Origin: Pseudoruegeria sp. SHC-113
Lineage (GTDB): Bacteria > Pseudomonadota > Alphaproteobacteria > Rhodobacterales > Rhodobacteraceae
DNA length: 64,000 bases
Direction of reading: 5' to 3'
NCBI RefSeq assembly: GCF_025376885.1
Contig: NZ_JAHUBR010000001.1
Span: forward strand, 1,488,001-1,552,000
Positions 35,661 through 44,778 of this stretch are shown piece after piece. Within the stretch, counting starts at the first letter, position 1. Each line of letters begins with the position of its first letter. Under the pieces are notes generated by a model. That model saw only the letters and a program-made list of their open reading frames with translations. It was not told where the DNA came from and did not search any database. A program made the translations under genes and the position numbers.

Positions 35661-35736
35661 GCCCCTATAGCTCAGCTGGTAGAGCAACTGATTTGTAATC
35701 AGTAGGTCCGCGGTTCGAGTCCGTGTGGGGGCACCA
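35661..35736 (+). tRNA. tRNA-Thr (anticodon UGU)
   Basis: The 76-nt cloverleaf has acceptor GCCCCTA/TGGGGGC (one G-U pair), anticodon arm ACTGA-TTTGTAA-TCAGT with anticodon TGT, TpsiC arm CGCGG-TTCGAGT-CCGTG and an encoded CCA end. It reads ACA codons. Confidence 0.97.
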
Positions 35737-35745
35737 GAAATTCTT

Positions 35746-35760
35746 AATAAAAGCTTTATT
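35746..35760 (+). terminator. Weak AT hairpin after tRNA-Thr
   Basis: AATAAA (35746-35751) pairs with TTTATT (35755-35760) across a 3-nt loop, and T-rich sequence follows. It is only weakly stable; possible end of the tRNA transcript. Confidence 0.3.
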
Positions 35761-35871
35761 TATAAGTACTATTTAGGTCCGGGTTGTCTTTGGCCCCCCG
35801 TTCGGTCCCCCTTCAAGCTTCTGCTTCCCGACCCGGTTTGTGATTCAGCGGGTTGGCTGAGGCGATAGGGT

Positions 35872-37095
35872 TCAGCGCAAATCCAGTTCCACGACAGTGA
35901 GATAGTTGGCCCCCGTCGAGCAGTAGCTGTCTGACGGTATCCGACCGACTGCTTTCCACTCAGACATCACAGGGTCCACCTCGTGCGGCTTGAGCGTTCC
36001 AATCGTAATTGCAATCCAGCCATTCTTCGCTCTGAACGCCTTCAGGTAGCGCAGGTCAGTGATGTTCTCCCGCACGTAATCGGCTGCTGCCGCTTCAGTT
36101 GATCTGGAGGCAACGACCAATGCGCATTCGCCGGGAGGGATGTGTTCGCTAATCTCAAAAGCGGAGTGTGAAGTCGCTGCGACAGGTTCAAACCCTTTGT
36201 TTTCGACGCTCAAAATGATGGACCGATAGACTCCCGCCTCATCGTACCAGCGGACGCCGTCTGCGGCTCTGACGGGGCGACGACAAGAGGCAACCGGGTT
36301 CTCGTCAAGCAAGAAGCAGATTTGGCCGTCTGCAATGTAATAGCTGCCATAAGATCGCTTCCCGCTGGTGAACTGGAATGTCGTGGTTCCATCGCTATTC
36401 AAGCGCGCATACCACCTGTCACCGTTTGAAATCAGACTGCCAATTATCATCTTGCCGCGCCACGTGTCCGGGTCGGACAAGTCAAGATGTGCTTCGTGGG
36501 ATGATGGCTTCGGAGTTGCCGTTTGATGGCCCGTCAGCAACCCGAACCGTTGCTTCTCCGTTTCCGAGAAAACATACATGTCGTCTGGCGGTGTCCGCAG
36601 CATCAGGCCGACGACTTCCGGGGGAACGTTGTAGCCGTTGAGTGCTTCAATGACGTCGGCTAGGGCGAACTGCCCGCTCACGAGGCTTTCTTCTCCGTCC
36701 AGTGCGTTGCTTATCTGGTGGACCCCTAAGTCGCCTAATGCCTGACGTTCTGAGCCAGCGAGGAAAATCAAAGCGCAGGCGGACATGCATTCGTGCCCTT
36801 CGAAAACAACCGTGGTCAGTTGAAGGCCATGCACCCTGCTTGCGATTGAAAGGGCGCTGTGAACAAGCCCACCGGGGCTGCTCAGTATCAAAGACGAAAC
36901 GTTCGGCACCTCGGCGAGTGTTCGTTCAAATGCCAAAGGGGTCCTGATGTCGATCTCATCGACGATGGCAATAATTCCCTCGTCGCGGTCGATGATGGTA
37001 ACAGGGTAATTCGGGTGCTCGGCGCTTTGGGCGGAGGCGGCCGAAGCGCACGCAAGACACAGCAGCATTCGCAATAGAAAAGAAAATGCTTTCAA
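35872..37095 (-). CDS. Periplasmic ClpP/crotonase-fold protease-like protein with SPOR-like C-terminus
   Basis: The 407-residue protein has a Sec signal (about 1-23, ASAQS) and an N-terminal ClpP-like domain. The substrate strand/loop LILSSPGG, nucleophile Ser105 in HECMSACALIFLAG and His126 in LGVHQ match the COG3904-type periplasmic Clp-like proteins. A middle beta-rich domain (about 210-300) carries two cysteine pairs. The C-terminal 80 residues (ALVVASRSTEAAAADYV to GRIPSDSYCSTG) resemble a SPOR-like peptidoglycan-binding domain. GC content and codon use are lower than in neighbouring genes, and it lies directly behind tRNA-Thr, which suggests horizontal gain. No integrase or repeat of the tRNA end is seen. 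Confidence 0.75.
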   Translation of the reverse strand: MKAFSFLLRMLLCLACASAASAQSAEHPNYPVTIIDRDEGIIAIVDEIDIRTPLAFERTLAEVPNVSSLILSSPGGLVHSALSIASRVHGLQLTTVVFEGHECMSACALIFLAGSERQALGDLGVHQISNALDGEESLVSGQFALADVIEALNGYNVPPEVVGLMLRTPPDDMYVFSETEKQRFGLLTGHQTATPKPSSHEAHLDLSDPDTWRGKMIIGSLISNGDRWYARLNSDGTTTFQFTSGKRSYGSYYIADGQICFLLDENPVASCRRPVRAADGVRWYDEAGVYRSIILSVENKGFEPVAATSHSAFEISEHIPPGECALVVASRSTEAAAADYVRENITDLRYLKAFRAKNGWIAITIGTLKPHEVDPVMSEWKAVGRIPSDSYCSTGANYLTVVELDLR

Positions 37096-37482
37096 CGGCC
37101 TTCCTTTCGAACGGATTGAATCAAATCGTCTGCTTCAAGGCTTTCACTATAGGAGGTATTTTTACGTTCGCGATATCGGCATTTTTGAGGATGACATCGC
37201 CACCACCCCCTTGTGCCGTTGGGTTAAGGCCGAAAGCAGGGCAACGATCATCGCCAAAGCGATGGCGGCGTCGATGAGGATAAAGGCCCGGATAACCCAG
37301 CCGCGCAGGGTGAGATGGCCCCGGCGCAAAGAGGCGAGTGTGCCACCGGCTGTCACCAGAGCAAAGCGATCCAGGGCACGGCGCTTTCGCCGGTTCCTGC
37401 GTCCATCAGCCATTCGGTGGCGCGCCGGACACCGTTGAACACGAGACGCCCGGCGGCGATGCCTGTGGCTATGGGGTGCGCC
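37096..37482. other. Intergenic region at the end of the AT-richer segment
   Basis: These 387 bp contain no clearly conserved gene. The half next to 37096 is AT-rich and the rest returns to genome-average GC. One small possible gene (37162-37413, minus) lies inside. The sequence 37414-37482 on the minus strand also has coding-like composition and could be a remnant of a longer gene. Confidence 0.5.
37162..37413 (-). CDS. Possible small membrane protein
   Basis: The frame encodes 83 residues with a very basic N-terminus (RRNRRKRRALDRF) and one hydrophobic segment (about 40-64, WVIRAFILIDAAIALAMIV). The tail (AMSSSKMPISRT) enters AT-rich DNA and may be non-native. No ribosome site stands out. 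It may be real or a leftover of a gene cut at the island border. Confidence 0.35.
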   Translation of the reverse strand: MADGRRNRRKRRALDRFALVTAGGTLASLRRGHLTLRGWVIRAFILIDAAIALAMIVALLSALTQRHKGVVAMSSSKMPISRT

Positions 37483-38118
37483 TCACTCCTGCGGGCAGGG
37501 CATACCCGCCGCGCCCCAGTGCAGCACGTCATCCACATGCGCCTGCAAAGAATAAGGGGCCGGTTCGCGCCCGCCGCCCGGGTTCCAGCCCCAGAGCACG
37601 AACCCGTGGTGCCCGGCGTCCTCGACAAGATGCTCCGCGAGCCCCAGCCAGTCGCGCCCGCCGTTGCGTTCGGGATCAGAGATCTGGGCACAGATCTCGG
37701 CGGGGCTCTTGCCGAACCACGCGAACTCCACCGGGGCCAGTTGCCAGTCCAGCCCGGCGTGGGGTGGGGCGTGGGGCGCGCTGTCCAGATCCTCGCGTGT
37801 CATGTGGCAGGTGGAGCAGAGCAGGGTTTCGGCGCCGATGCGGCTTTCCCCGGCGTTGATGTTCATGCCATGGGGGCGCGCCGGCCCTTCGCTGCCGCCA
37901 TACCACATGGGGATGTTCTCGGGCCCGGCGTGGCAGTTGGCGCAGCGCGGGTGGCTGACGACCTCGTAAACCCGCGCAAAGGAGCTCAGGCCGTCTGCCT
38001 GCGAGACAGACCCTTCCGCCGGGGCGTTGATCGTGGCCGGGGCCTCGCCCTCGGCCCGGGTGAGCGGGGCGGCGATGGCGAGGGCCAGAGCGGCGGTGAC
38101 GGGCAGCAGATACTTCAT
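37483..38118 (-). CDS. Diheme c-type cytochrome (Isoquinoline/aldehyde oxidoreductase partner)
   Basis: The 211-residue periplasmic protein has a Sec signal (about 1-22, LTRAEG) and two haem-attachment motifs, CANCH and CSTCH, with possible distal Met ligands (PMWYGG, MNINAG, MTRED). It is 10 bp downstream of the molybdopterin-binding subunit, so it probably accepts electrons from that enzyme and hands them to the respiratory chain. Start at 38118 follows GGAG; the frame upstream to 38421 is shadow of the oxidoreductase gene. Confidence 0.85.
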   Translation of the reverse strand: MKYLLPVTAALALAIAAPLTRAEGEAPATINAPAEGSVSQADGLSSFARVYEVVSHPRCANCHAGPENIPMWYGGSEGPARPHGMNINAGESRIGAETLLCSTCHMTREDLDSAPHAPPHAGLDWQLAPVEFAWFGKSPAEICAQISDPERNGGRDWLGLAEHLVEDAGHHGFVLWGWNPGGGREPAPYSLQAHVDDVLHWGAAGMPCPQE

Positions 38119-38128
38119 CTCGGGCTCC

Positions 38129-40372
38129 TCAGGCGAAGGCGATATGCTTGTGGAACGGCATTTCGCGCAGGCGCTGGCCGGTCGCTGCGAAGATCGCATT
38201 GCCAAGGGCCGGGGCGGCAGGCGGGATCGGCGGTTCGCCAAAGCCCCGAATCTTCGGGTTGTTTTCCAGCGCCCGGAAGGCGATCGGCGGGCATTGCCAC
38301 AGGCGCATCGCCTCATGGGCGTGGTAATTCGTCTGCTCGGCCATACCGTCGGCATAGGTGATCTCGCAGTTGATCGCATGGCCCAGCCCAAAGATAGTGC
38401 CGCCCTGTGCGAGGTTCTCAAGGTTCACCGGATCGATCACCTTGCCCACGTCTGCCGCCACCCAGACATGATCGAGCTTGAGGCCCGCCGCCGTCTGGCT
38501 GACCTCGACGACGGTGGCCACCGCCACGCCGAAGGAGAAGCCATAGGCCACGCCGCGCCCGCGGTTTTCGCCGAGCGAAGCACCGGACCAGTTGCACATC
38601 TCGCCCACCGCCTCCAGCACCTTGACCGACACGTCATGCCCCATCAGGCGGATGCGCTCCAGCAGCGGATCGGCCCCGGCGGCGTGGATCGCCTCGTCCA
38701 GCAGCGTTTCATAGACGAACACATTCGGCCCCGCCCCAACGGCGCGCCAGGAGGAGACAGGCGCAAGCGCTTCCGTGCGATAGGAGCGCACGCGCAGGTT
38801 CGGCAGGTTGAACATCGGCGCATCCCACGCCCCTTCGTGCAGTTGGGTGTCCGGGCCCGGCAGGCTCAGCCCCATGCGGCCCATCTGGCTGCGCATCACC
38901 GATTGCCCGGCGATCTGAACATCCAGCGCATGGACCTTGCCGTCCTTCACCTTGGCCATGCCGCGCCCCATCGTGATGTGGCGGGGGAAATCCTGCGCGA
39001 AATCCTCCTCGCGCGAATAGGTCATCTGCACCGGTGTGCCGCGCATCTGGTTGGCGATCTCGGCGGCTTGCCGGATGAAATCGAACTCCAGCCGGTGCCC
39101 GAAGCTGCCGCCGATGAACATGTTGTGCAGGTGCACGTTCTCCTGCGGCACGCCGGTGATCTCGGCCACGATCTGTTCGGCGAACATCTGGATCTGGTGA
39201 CCCGTCCAGATGTCCACCCGATCCTCGGTCACGAGGATGGTGGCATTCAGTGGCTCCAGCGGTGCATGGGCGACATAGGGCGCGCGGTATTCGCCGGTGA
39301 TCACCTCGCCCTCGGCGGCCTCCACATCGCCTTCCACGCGGGCCTCGGCGTTCAGGTGATCGTCATCGAAGATCCCCGACAGATGCGCCCAATGCTCTGC
39401 TTGTTCCGCCGGGTAGGGGGCCGCGCCCCAGTTGAACGTGATCGCGTCAACGGCCTGAAACGCCCGCCACGTGTTGTCGGCCACCACGGCGACACCGCCG
39501 GTGATGGGCAGGATCTTGCGAACGCCGGGCATGGCTTCGGCGGCGGAGGCGTCATAGCCGTTCAGCGCGCCGCCTTTGCGCGGGTTAATCCTGACAGTGG
39601 CATGGAGCATGCCTTCCGTGCGGAAATCGATGCCGTAGCGGACCGTGCCGGTGGATTTCGCCAGCATATCAACCCGCTTCTGGGGCTTTCCGAGGATCCT
39701 CCACTCCTTCGGGTCGCGCAGCGGGGTGCCGGTGACGGGGGCGATCTGTGCCGCTGCACCGGCCAGCGCGGTATAGGCGAGTTCCGTGCCATCCGGCAGG
39801 ATGACGGCCCCGCGCTCCGTGGTCAGCTCGGCCACGGGCACGCCGCTTTGCTGGCTTGCCGCCAGCTTGAGGGTTTCGCGTGCGCTGGCCCCGGCTTCGC
39901 GCAGCTTGTCATAGGTGTCGGGGATGGCCGAGGAGCCGCCCGTGGCCATCATCGGCAGCGCCAGTTTGACGACGCCGCCTAGAAAGCCGCGCACCCGTTC
40001 GGCCATTGGGCCGACATCATAGAGCGGAAAGCCCGCGGCGGCTTCGGTGATGGCGGTGTTGAAATAGGCCTTGTCGGGCAGGCCGAAGCTGATCTCGATC
40101 TGCGCAAGGTCCACATCCAGTTCCTCGGCGATCAGAGCGGCTTGCGCCGAGAAGATCCCTTGCCCCTTGTCCGCATGGGGGGCGATCAGCGTGATCTTCT
40201 CGGCGTCGATGATCACCCACGGATTGAAGCTGGCCGCGCCGTCGGGAAGCGTGGCGAGGTTTGGATTGTCAAAGGGCTTGCGCGCGGCATAGACGCCGAA
40301 GGCAACGCCCCCGGCGATAGCGGCAGAGCCGATCAAGAAGCTGCGGCGGGCGATTTTTCCGATGCTGGCCAT
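38129..40372 (-). CDS. Xanthine-oxidase-family molybdopterin-binding subunit (IorB-like), Tat-exported
   Basis: The 747-residue large subunit has an N-terminal Tat signal (IARRSFLIGSAAIAGG) and the molybdenum-cofactor motif GGSFGHRLEFD. Another cofactor segment, VGAGPNVFVYET, is present, as in isoquinoline 1-oxidoreductase and membrane-linked aldehyde dehydrogenases. These enzymes hydroxylate N-heterocycles or oxidise aldehydes in the periplasm. The FAD subunit is missing, as expected for the cytochrome-linked type. The small Fe-S subunit gene lies 3 bp upstream. The substrate cannot be told from sequence. Confidence 0.9.
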   Translation of the reverse strand: MASIGKIARRSFLIGSAAIAGGVAFGVYAARKPFDNPNLATLPDGAASFNPWVIIDAEKITLIAPHADKGQGIFSAQAALIAEELDVDLAQIEISFGLPDKAYFNTAITEAAAGFPLYDVGPMAERVRGFLGGVVKLALPMMATGGSSAIPDTYDKLREAGASARETLKLAASQQSGVPVAELTTERGAVILPDGTELAYTALAGAAAQIAPVTGTPLRDPKEWRILGKPQKRVDMLAKSTGTVRYGIDFRTEGMLHATVRINPRKGGALNGYDASAAEAMPGVRKILPITGGVAVVADNTWRAFQAVDAITFNWGAAPYPAEQAEHWAHLSGIFDDDHLNAEARVEGDVEAAEGEVITGEYRAPYVAHAPLEPLNATILVTEDRVDIWTGHQIQMFAEQIVAEITGVPQENVHLHNMFIGGSFGHRLEFDFIRQAAEIANQMRGTPVQMTYSREEDFAQDFPRHITMGRGMAKVKDGKVHALDVQIAGQSVMRSQMGRMGLSLPGPDTQLHEGAWDAPMFNLPNLRVRSYRTEALAPVSSWRAVGAGPNVFVYETLLDEAIHAAGADPLLERIRLMGHDVSVKVLEAVGEMCNWSGASLGENRGRGVAYGFSFGVAVATVVEVSQTAAGLKLDHVWVAADVGKVIDPVNLENLAQGGTIFGLGHAINCEITYADGMAEQTNYHAHEAMRLWQCPPIAFRALENNPKIRGFGEPPIPPAAPALGNAIFAATGQRLREMPFHKHIAFA

Positions 40373-40375
40373 GGC

Positions 40376-40837
40376 TCAGGCCTCCTGCAGCTTCTGAGCG
40401 GCGGCGTGGATGGCGGCGCGGATGCGGGGGTAGGTGCCGCAGCGGCACAGGTTGCCCGACATGACGGCGTCGATGTCCTCATCGGTCGGGGCCGGGTTGA
40501 ACTCCAGAAGTGCGGCGGCCTGCATGATCTGGCCGGCCTGGCAGTAACCGCATTGCGCCACCTGCGCCTCGATCCACGCCGCTTGCACGGCATGCAGGCT
40601 GCCGGGCTGGCCAAGCCCTTCGATGGTTGTCACCTCGGCCCCGTCCAGATCGCCGATCTGGGCCTGACAGCTGCGCACGGGCAATCCGTCGATATGCACG
40701 GTGCAGGCCCCGCATTGGGCAATGCCGCAGCCGTATTTCGGGCCGGTGATGTTCAGCTCATCGCGCAAAACCCAAAGCAGCGGCATGTCGGGCTCGACAT
40801 CCACCTCATACCCGGTGCCATTCACGGTCAGTCGCAT
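40376..40837 (-). CDS. [2Fe-2S] subunit of molybdenum hydroxylase (IorA-like)
   Basis: The 153-residue protein has the plant-ferredoxin-type cluster motif [15 protein letters not shown] and the second cluster motif [10 protein letters not shown] ... [12 protein letters not shown]. It passes electrons from the molybdenum centre of the large subunit towards the cytochrome. It lacks its own signal, so it is probably co-exported with the Tat-bearing large subunit. It is the first gene of the three-gene unit. Confidence 0.93.
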   Translation of the reverse strand: MRLTVNGTGYEVDVEPDMPLLWVLRDELNITGPKYGCGIAQCGACTVHIDGLPVRSCQAQIGDLDGAEVTTIEGLGQPGSLHAVQAAWIEAQVAQCGYCQAGQIMQAAALLEFNPAPTDEDIDAVMSGNLCRCGTYPRIRAAIHAAAQKLQEA

Positions 40838-41035
40838 CTCGCTGCCTCCTATGCTCTATTGCCGCCACTATAGCCACGGCTGTGCCGGGCTGGCATGGGC
40901 AAACAACGCCGGATCGCGGTCAGTTGACGCCACGTTTCGCGCCCGCGCGGGCGAATGGCCCCGGTTTCGCATAATCAGCTATACATCTCTGCGAAATACC
41001 AGTATCGCCGTGCCTTTCCCAACCGGTGGTGCCTC

Positions 41036-43096
41036 ATGCAAGATTTTCCGAACCTTCCCCATACGCTGTCGGCGGCGCTGCAGGGCAAGGGCTATAGCGA
41101 TCTGACACCCGTGCAGTTGGCCGTTCTGGACGAAGATCTGCGCGGCAAGGATCTGCTTGTCTCGGCACAGACCGGCTCGGGCAAGACGGTGGGCTTTGGC
41201 CTGACCATCGCGCAGGATATTCTTGAAGAGGATGGCACCTTCGGGCGCCCCGCCGCGCCGCTTGCCGTGGTCATTGCGCCGACGCGGGAACTGGCGCTGC
41301 AGGTGCGTCGCGAATTTGACTGGCTCTTCGCGCAGGCCGGTGTGGTGACGGCGTCCGCCGTGGGCGGCCTTGACACCCGCACCGAACGCCGCGCGCTGGA
41401 GCGGGGGGCGCATATCGTCGTTGCCACCCCCGGCCGTCTGCGTGATCACGCCATGCGCGGCGGCATCGATCTGAGCGATGTGCGCGCCGTGGTGCTCGAT
41501 GAGGCCGACGAGATGCTCGACATGGGCTTCTCCGAGGATCTGGAATACATCCTCGAGCAGATCCCCGAAACGCGGCGCACGCTGATGTTCTCTGCCACGG
41601 TGCCCGGCGGCATCGCCAAGCTCGCAAAGACCTACCAGAAAGAAGACGCGCAGCGCCTCAAGATCGGCAGCGCGAGCTCCCAGCACGCCGATATCGCCTA
41701 TCACGCGCTGAACGTTGCGCCGTCCGACATCGAGAAGGCGATCATCAATGTGCTCTGCTACCACGCCGCCCAGACGGCGATCGTCTTTGCCAACACCCGC
41801 GCCATGGTGGCGCGGCTGACCGCGAAGTTTTCCAACCGGGGCTTCAAGGTCGTCTCGCTCTCCGGTGAACTCAGCCAGGCTGAGCGCAACAACGCGATGC
41901 AAGCGCTGCGCGACGGGCGCGCGAATGTCTGCGTGGCCACGGATGTGGCGGCGCGGGGGATCGATCTTCCGGGGCTGGAACTGGTGATCCACGCCGATCT
42001 GCCGTCCAACGCCGAAACGCTGCTGCACCGCTCGGGGCGCACCGGGCGCGCGGGCCGCAAGGGGGAATCGATCCTGATCGTGCCCGCACGGCACCGCTCG
42101 AAGGCGCAGCGTCTGCTCAAAACAGCCAAGCTCAACGCCACATGGGGCGCGCCGCCCTCTGCTGAAGAGGTGCTGGAGCGCGAAGAGGAGCGCATCATCG
42201 CCGATCCGGCCCTGAACGAGGCCCTCAGCCCCGAAGAAGCCGCTTTCGCCACCCGGCTGCTGGCCGAACGCTCGCCCGAACAGGTGGTCGCCGCCTATCT
42301 GCGCCTGTACCGGGAAAAGAACTCGGCCCCCGAGATCCTCGGCACGCCGCCCGAGCGTGGAAAGAAGGCCAAACCCGATCATGCCGATTTCGGCCCGAGC
42401 ACATGGTTTTCGCTGTCGCTGGGGCGGAAGGATCGCGCGGAGCCCCGCTGGCTCCTGCCCATGCTCTGCCGCAACGCCGGTCTGGCCAAAGGCGCGATCG
42501 GTGCCATTCGCGTGCAATATCAAGAAACTTTCGTGGAGATCGCCACGGCGGCTGTGCCTGCGATGAAGCAGGAACTGGGCGCAGGGCTAGCCGTCGAGCA
42601 GGGGGCGGCGCTGACCGAACTGGAGGGCGTGCCGGATTTCGACGCATCGCCCAAAGGGCCGCCGGCGGATCCGCGCCCGGCGCAGGCGTTTGCAGACACG
42701 CCCAAAAGGACCTTCGAGAAGCGCCAAAAGCCAGAACGGAAGCCAGAACGGAAGGCTGAACATCAGCCGGACCGTCAAGAAGAGCCGGAAGAGCCCGTCT
42801 ACGCGCCCACCCCGAAACCCGCCAAGCCCAAGCCTTTCGAGAAGAGCGCAGGCAAACACGCGGGCACCGGCAAGGGGGGCAAGGGGGCCGCGCCGAAATC
42901 GAAGAAGACGTTCAAACCGGGCAAGCGGCAAAGCTGGGACGACAGCACGCCGGATGCGCCCAAGTCCAAGCGCGAAGGCAAGCCTCGGCACAGCGCCAAG
43001 CAAAAGGCCAAGGCCAGGGAAGAGCGTGCCTCGGGGCGTACATATGAAAAAGGCGGGGCGGCAAAGCCGTTTCGCAAGCCCTCGAAGAAACACTGA
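41036..43096 (+). CDS. DEAD-box RNA helicase with DbpA-like RNA-binding domain and basic tail
   Basis: The 686-residue protein has all helicase motifs: AQTGSGKT (I), PTRELALQ (Ia), ATPGR (Ib), DEAD (II), SAT (III), ATDVAARGID (V) and HRSGRTGRAG (VI). A DbpA-type RNA-binding domain lies at about 455-530 (STWFSLSLGRKDRAEPRWLL). The last 140 residues are a low-complexity Lys/Pro/Glu-rich tail (KPERKPERKAEH). It probably helps ribosome assembly or cold adaptation. ATG 41036 after GGTGGTG is taken as start; the longer frame from 40955 has no ribosome site. Confidence 0.93.
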   Translation: MQDFPNLPHTLSAALQGKGYSDLTPVQLAVLDEDLRGKDLLVSAQTGSGKTVGFGLTIAQDILEEDGTFGRPAAPLAVVIAPTRELALQVRREFDWLFAQAGVVTASAVGGLDTRTERRALERGAHIVVATPGRLRDHAMRGGIDLSDVRAVVLDEADEMLDMGFSEDLEYILEQIPETRRTLMFSATVPGGIAKLAKTYQKEDAQRLKIGSASSQHADIAYHALNVAPSDIEKAIINVLCYHAAQTAIVFANTRAMVARLTAKFSNRGFKVVSLSGELSQAERNNAMQALRDGRANVCVATDVAARGIDLPGLELVIHADLPSNAETLLHRSGRTGRAGRKGESILIVPARHRSKAQRLLKTAKLNATWGAPPSAEEVLEREEERIIADPALNEALSPEEAAFATRLLAERSPEQVVAAYLRLYREKNSAPEILGTPPERGKKAKPDHADFGPSTWFSLSLGRKDRAEPRWLLPMLCRNAGLAKGAIGAIRVQYQETFVEIATAAVPAMKQELGAGLAVEQGAALTELEGVPDFDASPKGPPADPRPAQAFADTPKRTFEKRQKPERKPERKAEHQPDRQEEPEEPVYAPTPKPAKPKPFEKSAGKHAGTGKGGKGAAPKSKKTFKPGKRQSWDDSTPDAPKSKREGKPRHSAKQKAKAREERASGRTYEKGGAAKPFRKPSKKH

Positions 43097-43242
43097 GCGC
43101 ATGTGACGGCTCGGCGTCTGGCCCGCGGAGGGCCTGACGCCTGACGGCCTGCGCGCCGCCCCCACCTCCATCTCACGTTCTACAGGAAAGCCTCTTGCCT
43201 GCGCGGCGATGCCCGTGCGGGGGAGGTTTTGCATCTTGTCTC

Positions 43243-43257
43243 AAAGATAATATGTAA
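43243..43257. promoter_or_regulatory. Operator candidate (AAAGATA-type) before the aldehyde dehydrogenase operon
   Basis: AAAGATAATATGTAA matches 11 of 15 positions of the perfect palindrome AAAGATATTATCTTT found at 56993. It lies in an AT-rich patch 73 bp upstream of the aldehyde dehydrogenase ATG. It probably belongs to the sugar-locus regulon. Confidence 0.5.
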
Positions 43258-43329
43258 ATATAAATGCGCAAACCGCAGGCCCTCCGGCCTTGGCGGTTCT
43301 CAAACGCTGATGGCAAACGGGGACAGGCG

Positions 43330-44778
43330 ATGGATTTCACGACGCAGATGTATTTCGGTGGGCAGCTTTGCGCAGGCGAAGGCGGGGTGGATGTGATCAA
43401 CCCGGCCACCGAGGGGCTTGTGGCGCGCGTCGCGGCAGCGGGCTACGGGGATGTAGAGCGCGCCCTTAAGGCGGCGCGGGCAGCGGCGCCGGGCTGGGCG
43501 GCCACATCGGTGGCCGAGCGCCAGCGCTGGATGCACAAGCTGCGCGAGGCCGTGCTGGCCAATGAAGAGCATCTGCGCCTCTGTATCCACCACGAGATGG
43601 GCAAGCCCTGGGGGGGGACGCAGGAGGATTTCGACCTGCTGGAGCGCGCGCTGCGCTTCTACGCCGAGGAAATCCAGCGCGTACAGGATGAAACCCTGCG
43701 CGACTTGGAGGGCACCCATGATCACCGCATCGTCTATGAACCCGTCGGGGTGGCGGTGGCCTATCTGGCGTGGAACTTCCCGCTGCTCAATCTGGCCTAT
43801 AAGATTGCCCCGGCGATGGCTGCCGGTGTGCCCATCGTGATCCGCCCCTCCGCCGCCACGCCGCTCTCGGCCTATGCGGTGGGGCGGCTCTGCCACGAGA
43901 TCGGCCTGCCGCCCGGCGTGGTGAACATCCTCACGACCGACGGCTATGGCCCTTCGGATGCGCTGGCGGCCTCGACCATCCCGAACCTCATCACGCTGAT
44001 CGGCTCCACCGCCACGGGCAAACACCTGATGAAGGTGGGGGCGACCTCGATCAAGAGGTTCTCCATGGAACTGGGCGGCAACGCGCCGGTGCTGGTGTTC
44101 AACGACGCTGATCTGGATCTCGCCGCCGAGATCGTGACCACGGTGAAATTCAACAATGCCGGCCAGATCTGCGTGACGCCCAATCGGGTCTTCGTGGAGC
44201 GCGGCGTCTATGCGGCCTTCCGCGACAAGGTGGTGGCGCGGGCGAAGGCGGCGAAGGTCGGCTTTGACCGCCACGCCGACATTCTGACAGGGCCGATGAT
44301 CGACGGCCGCGCCTGGGGACGCGTGAAGGGGTTGATCGACGATGCCATCGCGAAGGGCGCCACCTGCCTTGCCGGGGGCGACCGCCCCGAAGGCTTTGAG
44401 ACAGGCCATTTCCTTGCCCCCACCGTGCTTGATGGCGTGACGGAGGACATGGCGATTTACCAGAACGAGATCTTCGGCCCCGTTGTCAGCCTGATCCCCT
44501 TTGAGGATCGCGGCATGCTGCTTGATCGCGCCAATGACGGTGAGGAAGGCGGGCTTGCCTCCTATGTCTTCACCGCCGATCTGGCGCTGGCCGAGGCGAT
44601 GGCGCGGGGGCTGCGCTGTGGCGAGGTGCAAATCAACGGGGTGAAATACGATATTCACCTGCCGCACGGCGGTATCGGGCAATCCGGCATCGGGCATGAT
44701 TGCTCGCGGCTGGCGCTGAACGATTACCTCGTCGTCAAACGCATCTCGCGCGCGCTGTCGGCAGGAGAAGCGGCATGA
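43330..44778 (+). CDS. NAD(P)-dependent aldehyde dehydrogenase
   Basis: The 482-residue ALDH has catalytic Cys in NAGQICVTPNR, general-base Glu in MELGGNAPVLVF and cofactor motif GSTATGKHLM. It is closest in type to semialdehyde/lactaldehyde dehydrogenases of sugar-acid catabolism. Start MDFTTQMYFGG at 43330, after GGGGACAGG, fits the family; the frame to 43264 is ignored. Its stop overlaps the dehydratase start (ATGA). By context it oxidises an aldehyde formed from the sugar skeleton, for example lactaldehyde or a semialdehyde. Confidence 0.9.
   Translation: MDFTTQMYFGGQLCAGEGGVDVINPATEGLVARVAAAGYGDVERALKAARAAAPGWAATSVAERQRWMHKLREAVLANEEHLRLCIHHEMGKPWGGTQEDFDLLERALRFYAEEIQRVQDETLRDLEGTHDHRIVYEPVGVAVAYLAWNFPLLNLAYKIAPAMAAGVPIVIRPSAATPLSAYAVGRLCHEIGLPPGVVNILTTDGYGPSDALAASTIPNLITLIGSTATGKHLMKVGATSIKRFSMELGGNAPVLVFNDADLDLAAEIVTTVKFNNAGQICVTPNRVFVERGVYAAFRDKVVARAKAAKVGFDRHADILTGPMIDGRAWGRVKGLIDDAIAKGATCLAGGDRPEGFETGHFLAPTVLDGVTEDMAIYQNEIFGPVVSLIPFEDRGMLLDRANDGEEGGLASYVFTADLALAEAMARGLRCGEVQINGVKYDIHLPHGGIGQSGIGHDCSRLALNDYLVVKRISRALSAGEAA

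Noticed and set aside
35661-37500. Integrative element at tRNA-Thr with att repeats
   Set aside because: I looked for a second copy of the tRNA 3' end and for an integrase downstream and found neither; only composition supports transfer.
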